Below the pieces are notes generated by a model. That model worked only from the letters and a program-made list of their open reading frames with translations. It searched no databases and had not been told where the DNA came from. Below, piece by piece: positions 20,676 through 28,671 of a DNA stretch of 64,000 bases. This DNA is from Elusimicrobia bacterium RIFCSPLOWO2_02_FULL_39_32. Lineage in GTDB: Bacteria > Elusimicrobiota > Elusimicrobia > 2-02-FULL-39-32. The translations under genes were made by a program, and so were the position numbers. The stretch is taken from assembly GCA_001800135.1 (NCBI GenBank), contig MGUU01000005.1:32903-96902 (forward strand), given 5' to 3'. Positions within the stretch are counted from its first letter, which is position 1. Each line of letters opens with the position of its first letter.

Positions 20676-20957
20676 ATGGGAGGCAACTATGTTTGGAATA
20701 CCGAAAAAAATAAATGGCTGAAAGCCAACCGCGGTATTTCGTTTGAGGAAGTTGTGTTCTGCATTGAACATGACGGACTGGTTGATACCATCAAACATCC
20801 TAACTCTCAAAAATATTCCAATCAGCAAATTTTTGTTGTTGCCGTTAATAACTATATTTACTACATACCATTTGTGCGAAACCGTTCAGAATTTTTCTTG
20901 AAAACTATTATCCCAAGCAGGAAAGGCACTAAAAGATATTTAAGTGGAGGTTTATAA
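20676..20957 (+). CDS. BrnT-like toxin of a type II toxin-antitoxin pair
   Basis: A 93-residue protein with the BrnT-type layout: a W-N-x-x-K-N-x-W-L start, then RGISFEEVVF, HPN, an IYYIPFV strand, and the C-terminal TIIPSRK-x-T-K-x-Y. BrnT proteins are small ribonuclease toxins of the RelE-like fold. No alternative in-frame start exists because a TAA lies 12 bases upstream. A strong Shine-Dalgarno-like GGGAGG lies after the ATG rather than before it, in front of an out-of-frame ATG at 20689. The antitoxin gene follows after a single base. Toxicity is inferred from family and context only. Confidence 0.75.
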   Translation: MGGNYVWNTEKNKWLKANRGISFEEVVFCIEHDGLVDTIKHPNSQKYSNQQIFVVAVNNYIYYIPFVRNRSEFFLKTIIPSRKGTKRYLSGGL

Positions 20958-20958
20958 T

Positions 20959-21234
20959 ATGTCTAATTTAAACAAAGAAGAAAAAGAAATATTAAGGTCA
21001 ATAGAAAAAGGAGAATGGAAGTCTGTCCCAAACTTAAAAGAAAAGATAGCTTATTATCAGAAAGTTGCTAGAGCAACCATGAGAAAAAACAAGACGATTA
21101 ATTTTCGTATCTCGTCCCTAGATTTAGATGGTATTAGACAGAGGGCATTTGAAGAAGGAATTCCTTATCAGACTCTTATCTCCAGCATCATTCATAAATA
21201 TGTGATTGGTGCATTCGTTGAAAGAGTTAGATAA
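20959..21234 (+). CDS. CopG/BrnA-like ribbon-helix-helix antitoxin
   Basis: A 91-residue protein. The ATG at 20959 is preferred over an earlier in-frame ATG at 20944 because GGAGG at 20946-20950 sits correctly in front of it and it starts one base after the toxin stop. The C-terminal half KTINFRIS-x-x-DL…GIPYQTLI…HKYV is the ribbon-helix-helix DNA-binding and dimerisation signature of CopG-type antitoxins. The charged N-terminal half (EEKEILRSIEKGEW) probably contacts the toxin. It should neutralise the upstream toxin and repress their shared promoter. It ends 13 bases from the convergent hppA gene with no obvious terminator between. Confidence 0.75.
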   Translation: MSNLNKEEKEILRSIEKGEWKSVPNLKEKIAYYQKVARATMRKNKTINFRISSLDLDGIRQRAFEEGIPYQTLISSIIHKYVIGAFVERVR

Positions 21235-21247
21235 ATTGAATAAAGGA

Positions 21248-23506
21248 TTACTTTAAGGTGGCGAGGCCGCCGCGGCGGCTAAACAGAACTGCTAAAAGAA
21301 GAAAAGAAGCGCAAACCAGAACAATCATAATTCTTACTTGAATGGCAAAATCGCGTATAGCAAAGGGAGCTACTAAAATTCCTACTAAATTCATAACCTT
21401 AATCATTGGGTTAAGAGCCGGCCCTGCGGTATCTTTATAAGGATCCCCCACTGTGTCGCCAATCACTGCTGCCTTATGGGATTCTGTCCCTTTTCCACCA
21501 AGATATCCATCTTCAATTTTTTTCTTGGCATTGTCCCAATTAGCTCCAGCATTAGCCATATAAACTGCAAGCAGCTGTCCAGTTACAATAGCGCCTCCTA
21601 AAAATCCGCCTAGAGGAGCTGCGCCTAAAGAAAATGCAACTAAAATTGGAGAGAATATCGCTAAGATTCCAGGCCCAAGCAGCTCTTTCTGCGCCATGCC
21701 AGTTACAATGGAAACACAGCGCGCATAATCTGGTTTTTCCTGTCCTTCCATAATGCCTGGATGCTCTCTAAACTGCCGCCTAACCTCTTCCACAACTCCA
21801 AAAGCTGCTCGGCCAACTGCTTTAATCGCAAAAGCGGAAAAAAGAAATGGAACCGCAGCTCCTAAAAGTAACCCCACAAAAACTTTAGGCATGTTAATTT
21901 GAATTCCAATTTCCGCTAAATGAGCTTCATCAATAAAGGAACGGAAAAGAGCAATAGCAGCTAAAACCGCTGTGGCGATCGCTAATCCTTTTGTCAATGC
22001 TTTGGTTGTGTTGCCTATCGCATCCATCCAGGCTAAAGTTTTTGCAGCTTCTTTTTCCTGCTCGATCCCAGACATTTCAAAAATTCCGTGCGCATTATCT
22101 GTGATGGGTCCATAAGTGTCCATGGCTAAAATATAGCCAGTTGTGGTAAGGAGCCCCAACCCCGCAAGCGCAATGCCATAGGCGGAAAGCGCGGGATCTC
22201 CTCGAAAAATAAATCCAGAAGAAATGATCGTGGCTCCAATCGTAACAATGGCCCAGACAGTGGATTCCATGCCTTCAGCCATGCCAGAAAGAATTGTGGT
22301 TGCAGCTCCGGTTTTAGTTGCAGTGGCGGTTTCCATTACAGGTCTTTTGTCTGGATGGGTAAAATAGTTAGTGATCCAAAGAGTTAAAAGGGCAAGAACA
22401 ATGCCGATGGTAGTAGCCCAAAAAAATCTCCAATCTGGCAGCCCTGTATTTGGATTTTTAAGATAAAAAAAAGTGACAATGGCAAAACCTAGCACACTGC
22501 TTAAAGAAGATACCCAATATCCAATATTAATGGGAAGCATGGGATCTTTCATTTGAGATCCTTCTTTTACTTTTACGCTCCAAATCCCAAGGATGGAAGA
22601 AAAAACTCCTACTGCTCTTAAAAGTAATGGGAAAAAAATAAGCATTAAAGCGAAAGAAGACGCGTTTGCTCCATAAGTGGCTTTAAAATTAGGATCTAAA
22701 AGCGTAGCTGAAGCCAAAATAATGGCTGCAACTAAAGTAACCTCGTAAGATTCAAACACATCTGCTGCCATGCCCGCGCAATCCCCAACATTGTCTCCTA
22801 CATTGTCCGCAATAGTGGCTGCGTTGCGCGGATCATCTTCTGGAATTCCCACTTCCACTTTTCCTACCAAATCTCCACCCACATCTGCGGCTTTAGTGAA
22901 AATTCCTCCGCCAACTCTCATAAATAAAGCTGCTAAAGATCCGCCAAAACCAAAACCAACTAATACTTTTGTGGCATGCTCTCTAAAAATAATAAAAATA
23001 ATAGTGGCGCCCAATAAACCAAAGCCAACTGTAAAAAGCCCGGAGACAGCGCCCGCTCTAAATGCAAGTTCCATGGAAGCTTTAAAACTTTTTAATGCCG
23101 CATTAGCAGAGCGCACATTCCCTTTAACCGCTAACCACATGCCTACAAAACCAGCTCCATAAGAAGCGAGCACTCCCATTAAAAAAGAGAGAGCCACGCC
23201 CAGAGGAATCCATTCTAAGCTAGGGTCGCCAGCATAAATTTTTCTATACATGGCAAAAAGAGCTATGGTTAAAGGAATAATGATCCAACTCATCATTCTA
23301 AACTGCTGACCCAAATAAGCCATGGCGCCCTCTTCAATAGCTTTTGCCACCTCTTGCATCTTGGCAGAGCCTGGATCTTGGCGTAAAACATTCCAACAAA
23401 GATAAATCCCGTAAAGAATTGCAACAAAAGCGGATCCTAAAACAATCCAGAGAATATTCCACTCTGCGATTCCTAAAGCGGGTAAAATAATATTAGATTC
23501 GTTCAT
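21248..23506 (-). CDS. hppA: Membrane-bound proton-pumping pyrophosphatase
   Basis: A 752-residue integral membrane protein with about 16 hydrophobic segments, the normal size for this family. It couples pyrophosphate hydrolysis to ion pumping across the inner membrane. The substrate-binding motif DVGGDLVGKVE is at residues 208-218, with one Ala-to-Gly change from the usual DVGADLVGKVE, and is followed by DNVGDNVGDCAGMAADVFESYEV-type residues at 234-256. Near residue 500 the motif reads GNTTKALTKG. Lysine there marks the potassium-independent, proton-pumping subgroup, whereas alanine marks the potassium-dependent one. It has its own promoter (23520-23549) downstream of livF. Confidence 0.95.
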   Translation of the reverse strand: MNESNIILPALGIAEWNILWIVLGSAFVAILYGIYLCWNVLRQDPGSAKMQEVAKAIEEGAMAYLGQQFRMMSWIIIPLTIALFAMYRKIYAGDPSLEWIPLGVALSFLMGVLASYGAGFVGMWLAVKGNVRSANAALKSFKASMELAFRAGAVSGLFTVGFGLLGATIIFIIFREHATKVLVGFGFGGSLAALFMRVGGGIFTKAADVGGDLVGKVEVGIPEDDPRNAATIADNVGDNVGDCAGMAADVFESYEVTLVAAIILASATLLDPNFKATYGANASSFALMLIFFPLLLRAVGVFSSILGIWSVKVKEGSQMKDPMLPINIGYWVSSLSSVLGFAIVTFFYLKNPNTGLPDWRFFWATTIGIVLALLTLWITNYFTHPDKRPVMETATATKTGAATTILSGMAEGMESTVWAIVTIGATIISSGFIFRGDPALSAYGIALAGLGLLTTTGYILAMDTYGPITDNAHGIFEMSGIEQEKEAAKTLAWMDAIGNTTKALTKGLAIATAVLAAIALFRSFIDEAHLAEIGIQINMPKVFVGLLLGAAVPFLFSAFAIKAVGRAAFGVVEEVRRQFREHPGIMEGQEKPDYARCVSIVTGMAQKELLGPGILAIFSPILVAFSLGAAPLGGFLGGAIVTGQLLAVYMANAGANWDNAKKKIEDGYLGGKGTESHKAAVIGDTVGDPYKDTAGPALNPMIKVMNLVGILVAPFAIRDFAIQVRIMIVLVCASFLLLAVLFSRRGGLATLK

Positions 23507-23519
23507 AAGAAAGCGTGGT

Positions 23520-23549
23520 ATTGTAACATAAAATTTTACTGGCTTTCAA
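23520..23549 (-). promoter_or_regulatory. Putative hppA promoter
   Basis: On the minus strand, TTGAAA (23549-23544) and TACAAT (23525-23520) are 18 bases apart. The -10 ends 13 bases before the hppA ATG, so the leader is very short. Confidence 0.5.
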
Positions 23550-23552
23550 CAT

Positions 23553-24260
23553 TTAAGCAGCGCCAAGATAAGCTTCCCTTACTTGCGCATTATGCAAGAG
23601 GTCAGAGCCAGTACCCTCTAAAACAACAGATCCAGTTTCTAACACATACGCGCGGTGAGCAAATTGAAGCGCTTGGTGCGCGTTTTGCTCTACCATTAAA
23701 ATAGTGGTTCCTTGCGCGTTAATTTCTTGAATCGCGCTAAAAATTTTTTCAACTAAAATTGGAGCAAGCCCCATGGAAGGCTCATCTAACATCAATAATT
23801 TTGGCTCTGACATCAATGCCCGCGCAATCGCCAGCATTTGCTGTTCCCCGCCAGACAAAGTTCCAGCCATCTGGCTGGTTCTTTCTTTTAAGAGAGGAAA
23901 AAGAGCATAAACTTTTTCTAATTTTCTAGCAATCTCTTTTCCATTCATATAGCTGCCCATCTCTAAGTTTTCTAAAACAGTCAATCTGGAAAAAACTCTT
24001 CTGCCTTCAGGCACATGGGCAATGCCTAAAGCCGCTATTTTATAAGCTGGAGAATGTTGAATGGGTTTGCCTTCAAACAAAATCTCACCCTTTGCTACTT
24101 TTAAAATCCCAGAGATGGTTCTTAAAAAAGTGCTTTTTCCAGCTCCATTGGCTCCAATAAAAGCCACGATTTCTTTTGTCTGAACATTTAAAGAAACATT
24201 CGCCAAAGCGCAAATTTTTTTGCTGTAAATAACAGAAATTCCCCTGCACTCAAGCAGCAT
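23553..24260 (-). CDS. livF: Branched-chain amino acid ABC transporter ATPase LivF
   Basis: A 235-residue cytoplasmic ATPase of the LivF type, powering uptake of leucine/isoleucine/valine or related ligands. It shows Walker A GANGAGKST, signature LSGGEQQ, Walker B LLMLDEP and the family MGLAP motif after Walker B. The ATG at 24260 (start M-L-L-E) fits the normal family N-terminus; an upstream in-frame ATG at 24284 would add eight untypical residues. The start overlaps the end of livG by 11 bases, showing translational coupling. Confidence 0.92.
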   Translation of the reverse strand: MLLECRGISVIYSKKICALANVSLNVQTKEIVAFIGANGAGKSTFLRTISGILKVAKGEILFEGKPIQHSPAYKIAALGIAHVPEGRRVFSRLTVLENLEMGSYMNGKEIARKLEKVYALFPLLKERTSQMAGTLSGGEQQMLAIARALMSEPKLLMLDEPSMGLAPILVEKIFSAIQEINAQGTTILMVEQNAHQALQFAHRAYVLETGSVVLEGTGSDLLHNAQVREAYLGAA

Positions 24261-25017
24261 GCGGCGCCCCAAGATAGGCTTCAATCACTGCCTGATTATT
24301 TTGAATCTCTTTTGGTTTTCCCTCTGCGATTTTTACCCCATGGTCTAAAACGACCACCCTGTCAGAAATTCCCATCACCACACGCATTTGATGCTCAATC
24401 AATAAAATGGTGATTCCCTGCTTGCGAATTTTTTGAATTAAACCAATCAACTCCTCGCTTTCTTTTGGATTCATCCCGGCTGTAGGTTCATCTAAAAGCA
24501 AAAGTCTTGGCTCAGACGCCAGAGCTCTTGCGATTTCTAATTTTCTTTGATCTCCATAAGGCAAATTTTTCGCAAGTTCATTTCCAATGCTCAGCAGCCC
24601 TACAAAAGAGAGCATCTCTTTTGCGCTTTTTTCAATTTGATCTTCTTCATTAAAAAAAGATTTTGTTCTAAAAATCGCGGCAAGCACTTCATTTCTAGTG
24701 CGGCAATGTCTGCCAACCATTACATTTTCTAAAGCTGTCATGTTGGGAAAAAGCCTTATATTTTGAAAAGTCCTGGCAATGCCCCTGGCAATAATCCAAT
24801 GCGCTGGAAAGCCTTGAATCTCTTCTCCAGAAAAAAAAATTTTACCCTCACTTGGCTCTGAAGCTCCTGTGAGAAGATTAAAAAACGTTGTTTTTCCAGC
24901 GCCATTGGGGCCAATTAAACTTACAATTTCACCCGGTGAAATTTGTAAATCTATATTGGTAAGAGCCGCAAGACCCCCAAATTTTTTAGAACATTTTACA
25001 GTTTCAAGTAAATTCAT
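24250..25017 (-). CDS. livG: Branched-chain amino acid ABC transporter ATPase LivG
   Basis: A 255-residue ATPase with Walker A GPNGAGKTT, the LivG-typical TARTFQNIRLFPNMTALENVMVG block, and Walker B LLLLDEP followed by TAGMNP. The usual LSGGQ signature is replaced by LPYGDQRK, which is normal for LivG. It pairs with LivF as the nucleotide-binding heterodimer. It starts five bases downstream of the livM stop, clearly in the same operon. Confidence 0.93.
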   Translation of the reverse strand: MNLLETVKCSKKFGGLAALTNIDLQISPGEIVSLIGPNGAGKTTFFNLLTGASEPSEGKIFFSGEEIQGFPAHWIIARGIARTFQNIRLFPNMTALENVMVGRHCRTRNEVLAAIFRTKSFFNEEDQIEKSAKEMLSFVGLLSIGNELAKNLPYGDQRKLEIARALASEPRLLLLDEPTAGMNPKESEELIGLIQKIRKQGITILLIEHQMRVVMGISDRVVVLDHGVKIAEGKPKEIQNNQAVIEAYLGAPHAA

Positions 25018-25022
25018 GTTTT

Positions 25023-26030
25023 TTAAACAGTGGAAGAAAATTGCTCAACTTCTAACTCCAGCTCCTGGCGTTTAGAAGGGATCAGCCCTTGGGGCCTAAA
25101 AATAATAATGACCACTAAAGCAATGCCAAAAATAAGATAGCGATAAGAAATTAAATCCCCGCCCAACACTACTTGCAAAATCTGAGGGATTCCACTAATT
25201 AAAACCGCTCCTAATATGACGCCGGAAATAGAACCAATGCCTCCTAAAACAATCATGCTTACCACTAAAACTGATTCCCAAAAGGTAAAAGATTCCGGAG
25301 TAATAAATCTTTCCCAATGCACAAAAATGGATCCTGCAATCGCGGCAAAAAGAGCGCTCGTGGCAAAAGCGAGCATTTTTACTCTGGTCACAGGGATTCC
25401 AGAAAGTTCTGCCGCGATTTCATCTTCTCTGACAGCGGTCCAGGCTCTCCCAATCCTGGAATTCTCCAATCGTTTGGATACAATCACCGCTAAGAACACC
25501 ACTGCTAAAATTAGATAGTAAAAATGAATGTTCTCGCTAAATTCAAAATTAAAAAATAGTAGCGGTGTAAGCGCTTCTCCCACTCTAGGCAATCCTTTAG
25601 GTCCATTGGTCAGGGAATCAGTATTATTTAAAACCAATCTAATAATTTCTCCAAATCCTAAAGTAACAATCGCTAAATAGTCTCCGCGCAATCTCAATAC
25701 AGGAGCGCCTAAAAGCAGACGGAAAATAATAGAAATTAAAATAGCCGCTAAAGTGGAAAACCAAAAATTCCAGCCTGCAATGGAAAGGATCGCGGCGCTA
25801 TAGGCTCCTATTGCATAAAAAGCCATGTAACCTAAATCAAAAAGTCCCACAAAGCCAAGCGTTACATTTAAGCCTAAGGCTAAAATCACATAAAGCCCGA
25901 TCATGCCAAAAGTGCGGATGGTATAGCTAAAAGGACTATTTTGCACGAACAATGGATAGAAAGTAAAGAAGAAAAGAAAAAAGAAGGGGATTTTTTTTGA
26001 AATTTTTAAAAAAGAAAGTCTGGAAATCAA
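25023..26030 (-). CDS. livM: Branched-chain amino acid ABC transporter permease LivM
   Basis: A 335-residue permease with about ten hydrophobic segments. The family block GLYVILALGLNVTLGFVGLFDLGYMAFY and the later LRGDYLAIVTLGFGEIIR loop identify LivM. The first available start is a TTG at 26030, since a stop lies just upstream; no strong ribosome binding site is visible, so the exact start is uncertain. The partner permease livH and binding protein livK that normally accompany livM are not in this window. Confidence 0.9.
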   Translation of the reverse strand: MISRLSFLKISKKIPFFFLFFFTFYPLFVQNSPFSYTIRTFGMIGLYVILALGLNVTLGFVGLFDLGYMAFYAIGAYSAAILSIAGWNFWFSTLAAILISIIFRLLLGAPVLRLRGDYLAIVTLGFGEIIRLVLNNTDSLTNGPKGLPRVGEALTPLLFFNFEFSENIHFYYLILAVVFLAVIVSKRLENSRIGRAWTAVREDEIAAELSGIPVTRVKMLAFATSALFAAIAGSIFVHWERFITPESFTFWESVLVVSMIVLGGIGSISGVILGAVLISGIPQILQVVLGGDLISYRYLIFGIALVVIIIFRPQGLIPSKRQELELEVEQFSSTV

Positions 26031-26117
26031 ACGAAAATAAGAAGAACTCTAAAACATTTATTTTGTTTGCGCCGCAAAAATCTCTTGCTTGAAAAAACTT
26101 GGATATTGCGGCATAAA

Positions 26118-27095
26118 CTATTTAACATCTTGCGCGCCTATTTTAGTTTGGCTCAACAGTTCGTTAGATTCTGACACCAAATGGCCGTAATGCAAAAATT
26201 TTTCCATGCTCACATCTAAAACCGCCATGGAAAGATTCATTAAAGGAAAAATCTGATCTGTCTGATCTCTTCCTTTTTCATAGAAGAAACCTTTATCCTG
26301 TTCATCTTTAGAATAAAATTTCAAAATGGTTTTGGAAAACTCCTCTCTTAAACAACTTTTAATTTTATCCGCAGCCTCTTTAGAAACCAAAAGAATAAAA
26401 TCATCCCCGCCCACATGGGCTAAAAAAGGTTTTAAGGGATCAGCGCCTTGATTCTCTTTTAAAACTTTTTGAATTAATTCCATCACCACTTTTAAAACCT
26501 CGTCTCCTTTTTGTGCGCTGGTGTGATCATTAAAAGGCCTAAAATGATTGATGTCTATCCAAAGAGTGGTGAAAGTCTCTCCTTTAGAAAGACGGCTAAT
26601 CACCTCTTGTTCCATTTGCGGGTGACCGCCCAAACCTGTAACAGGGTGCGGACCATTATGTTTACGAAAATGTTTTACCATGCTATGAATTTCGCTTTGA
26701 ATTTCCTGCAAGGTAAAAGGTTTTTGCAAATAATTATCTGCCAATAAACGGATTTTTGTTTGCACGGTTTTAGGCTCTCCTGCTCCGGACTGATAGCGGG
26801 AAAAGGCTGAACCGCTTTTGCCAATCAGCATAAGGACAGGCGTCTCTTTGATTAATGGAATTTCTTGAAATTGTTTTATCACTTCATAGCCGTCAATTTT
26901 AGGAAGAAAAGCCTCTAAAACCACGCATTTATAATTAGAAACTGTCACGGTAGATTCTTTGATGGATTCCACTGCTTCTAAACCATCCCCGCAAAGGGTC
27001 GTCTCCAAGCTTTCATTTTGCGCGGCTGTTTTTACCAATTCTCGAATGTTTGGATCATCGCTCGCAACTAATATTAAATTTTTATCATTTGCCAT
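26118..27095 (-). CDS. Receiver domain-GGDEF-type diguanylate cyclase-like protein
   Basis: A 325-residue protein. Residues 6-140 form a response-regulator receiver fold: the acidic pair D13-D14 and the conserved lysine K125 (LQKPF) are present, but the phospho-acceptor position is glutamate (E61, VVLEAFLP) instead of aspartate. Residues 150-320 form a GGDEF domain with the metal-binding WIDINHFRPFND block and GGDDF at 229-233, a variant seen in one GGDEF subfamily. The protein is expected to make or sense cyclic di-GMP in the cytoplasm. It starts two bases after the htrA stop behind AGGAG, so it is cotranscribed with the protease. Catalytic activity of the GGDDF form is uncertain. Confidence 0.85.
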   Translation of the reverse strand: MANDKNLILVASDDPNIRELVKTAAQNESLETTLCGDGLEAVESIKESTVTVSNYKCVVLEAFLPKIDGYEVIKQFQEIPLIKETPVLMLIGKSGSAFSRYQSGAGEPKTVQTKIRLLADNYLQKPFTLQEIQSEIHSMVKHFRKHNGPHPVTGLGGHPQMEQEVISRLSKGETFTTLWIDINHFRPFNDHTSAQKGDEVLKVVMELIQKVLKENQGADPLKPFLAHVGGDDFILLVSKEAADKIKSCLREEFSKTILKFYSKDEQDKGFFYEKGRDQTDQIFPLMNLSMAVLDVSMEKFLHYGHLVSESNELLSQTKIGAQDVK

Positions 27096-27097
27096 TT

Positions 27098-28666
27098 TTA
27101 TTTCTCCTGACCCATATAGCTAATGTAAAGAGATTCATTTCTGCGCAGGATGTCAAAAACAACCCCGCTTTTTGTTTCTGTTTTTTTCGCAAATTCTTCA
27201 AAAACTTTTGTATTGGTTACAGTCTCCTGATTAATGGCGCGGATCAAATCTCCAATGGCTAAACCCATCTCTTCAGAAGGGGAGCCGGATTCTATTTCTG
27301 TGATGAGCACTCCAGTTACATCTTCCTGAATTCCAAACTGTTCCTTTAATCTGGAGGACAGTTCACTCACTGTCATTCCCAGCCACTTGGCATTTGCGCC
27401 CTCTTCTTTGGAAGGAGCTTGCTCTTCTTTTTGTTTAAGAGAACCTAAAGAAGCAGGCGCTTCCACTGTTGTTAAATTTAATGCCATCTCTTTTTTATTG
27501 CGAATAATTTTTACCGCCACTCTTTTATTAGGAGGCGTGGCAGAAACAATATTTTGCAATTCATAATTATCTTTTATTTTTTTCCCGTCAAATTCAATTA
27601 ACACATCTCCTCTTTTAATGCCTGCTTTCTCAGCCGGGTACCCGCTCAAGACTTCTTTTACTAACACTCCTTCTTGGTTCGGCACCGCAAACACTTTAGC
27701 TGTGGCTTCATCTATTTTACCTTCTAAAATAATGCCGATCCATCCCCTCACAACTTTTCCTTTTTCTCTAAGTTCAGGAATAATTTCTTTGGCCCGGTTA
27801 ATGGGAATGGCAAAACCAATGCCGGCAAAACCGCCGCTAGGCGTATAAATCGCAGAGTTAATGCCAATCACTTCCCCATAAATGTTCACCAAGGGGCCTC
27901 CTGAATTGCCCGGATTAATCGCCGCATCCGTTTGAATTAAATCCTTATAATTTCTGCCTTCAATAGAAAGGTTCTGGCGCGAAGCTGAAATAATTCCCAC
28001 AGTTACGGTTTGGGATAAGCCAAACGGGCTGCCAATCGCAATAGCCCAATCTCCCACCCTTAAACGGTCAGAATCGCCCAAGCGGGCATAAGGGAGTTTT
28101 GCGGAAGAATTAATTTTTACCACAGCCAGGTCCGTGCGTTCATCCCTGCCAATCACTTTGCCGTCTAATTTTTTGTCCGGGTTATCCGCCAATGTCACTT
28201 TTATTTCATCCGCGTTCCTGACCACATGCTCATTGGTCAGAATATAACCTTCCGGATCAATAATCACTCCGGACCCGGTTCCTGGAATTTTGCGTTGAAA
28301 ATATTTTTTTTGCTGCTCAGGATTTTTTTTAGGCTGGACTTGTCCGTGAGGCGAATTAAAAAATTGCTCGAAAAGATCCTGCGGATCCATAAAGAAAAAC
28401 TCATACGGATTAACTGCGAATTTTTCCAGATGCACTGTCGTAATATTCACCACAGCCGGTTTAACGCTCTCTGCAACTTGAGCAAAAGATTCCTGTAAGT
28501 TTAAAACTTCCGAGTGAGTGCCGACCGCGGGCGGATTGTTTTTAGATTTAAAAAAAAGCGTTGGGGTATAAGAGATTGGATTCAAATCCAAGACAAATTT
28601 ATTTCGATCTAAACTTAAGATCAAAATAAACAATAAAAGGATCACCAATAAAATTTTCTTAAGCAT
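27098..28666 (-). CDS. degP: HtrA/DegP-family periplasmic serine protease
   Basis: A 522-residue protease that degrades misfolded envelope proteins. An N-terminal hydrophobic segment (residues 4-19) anchors or exports it. The trypsin-like domain carries the catalytic triad H147 (TNEHVV), D179 (RTDLAVV) and S255 (GNSGGPL). Two PDZ domains follow at about 300-400 and 430-520. It lies between the GH57-like exported gene and the receiver-GGDEF gene, all on one strand with gaps of 2-5 bases. The ECF sigma factor gene upstream suggests stress control. Confidence 0.93.
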   Translation of the reverse strand: MLKKILLVILLLFILILSLDRNKFVLDLNPISYTPTLFFKSKNNPPAVGTHSEVLNLQESFAQVAESVKPAVVNITTVHLEKFAVNPYEFFFMDPQDLFEQFFNSPHGQVQPKKNPEQQKKYFQRKIPGTGSGVIIDPEGYILTNEHVVRNADEIKVTLADNPDKKLDGKVIGRDERTDLAVVKINSSAKLPYARLGDSDRLRVGDWAIAIGSPFGLSQTVTVGIISASRQNLSIEGRNYKDLIQTDAAINPGNSGGPLVNIYGEVIGINSAIYTPSGGFAGIGFAIPINRAKEIIPELREKGKVVRGWIGIILEGKIDEATAKVFAVPNQEGVLVKEVLSGYPAEKAGIKRGDVLIEFDGKKIKDNYELQNIVSATPPNKRVAVKIIRNKKEMALNLTTVEAPASLGSLKQKEEQAPSKEEGANAKWLGMTVSELSSRLKEQFGIQEDVTGVLITEIESGSPSEEMGLAIGDLIRAINQETVTNTKVFEEFAKKTETKSGVVFDILRRNESLYISYMGQEK

Positions 28667-28671
28667 GATTT

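Noticed and set aside
22770..23162. 130-codon ORF opposite hppA
   Set aside because: It is proline- and threonine-rich and lies fully inside the conserved pyrophosphatase gene on the other strand; it is a codon-usage shadow.
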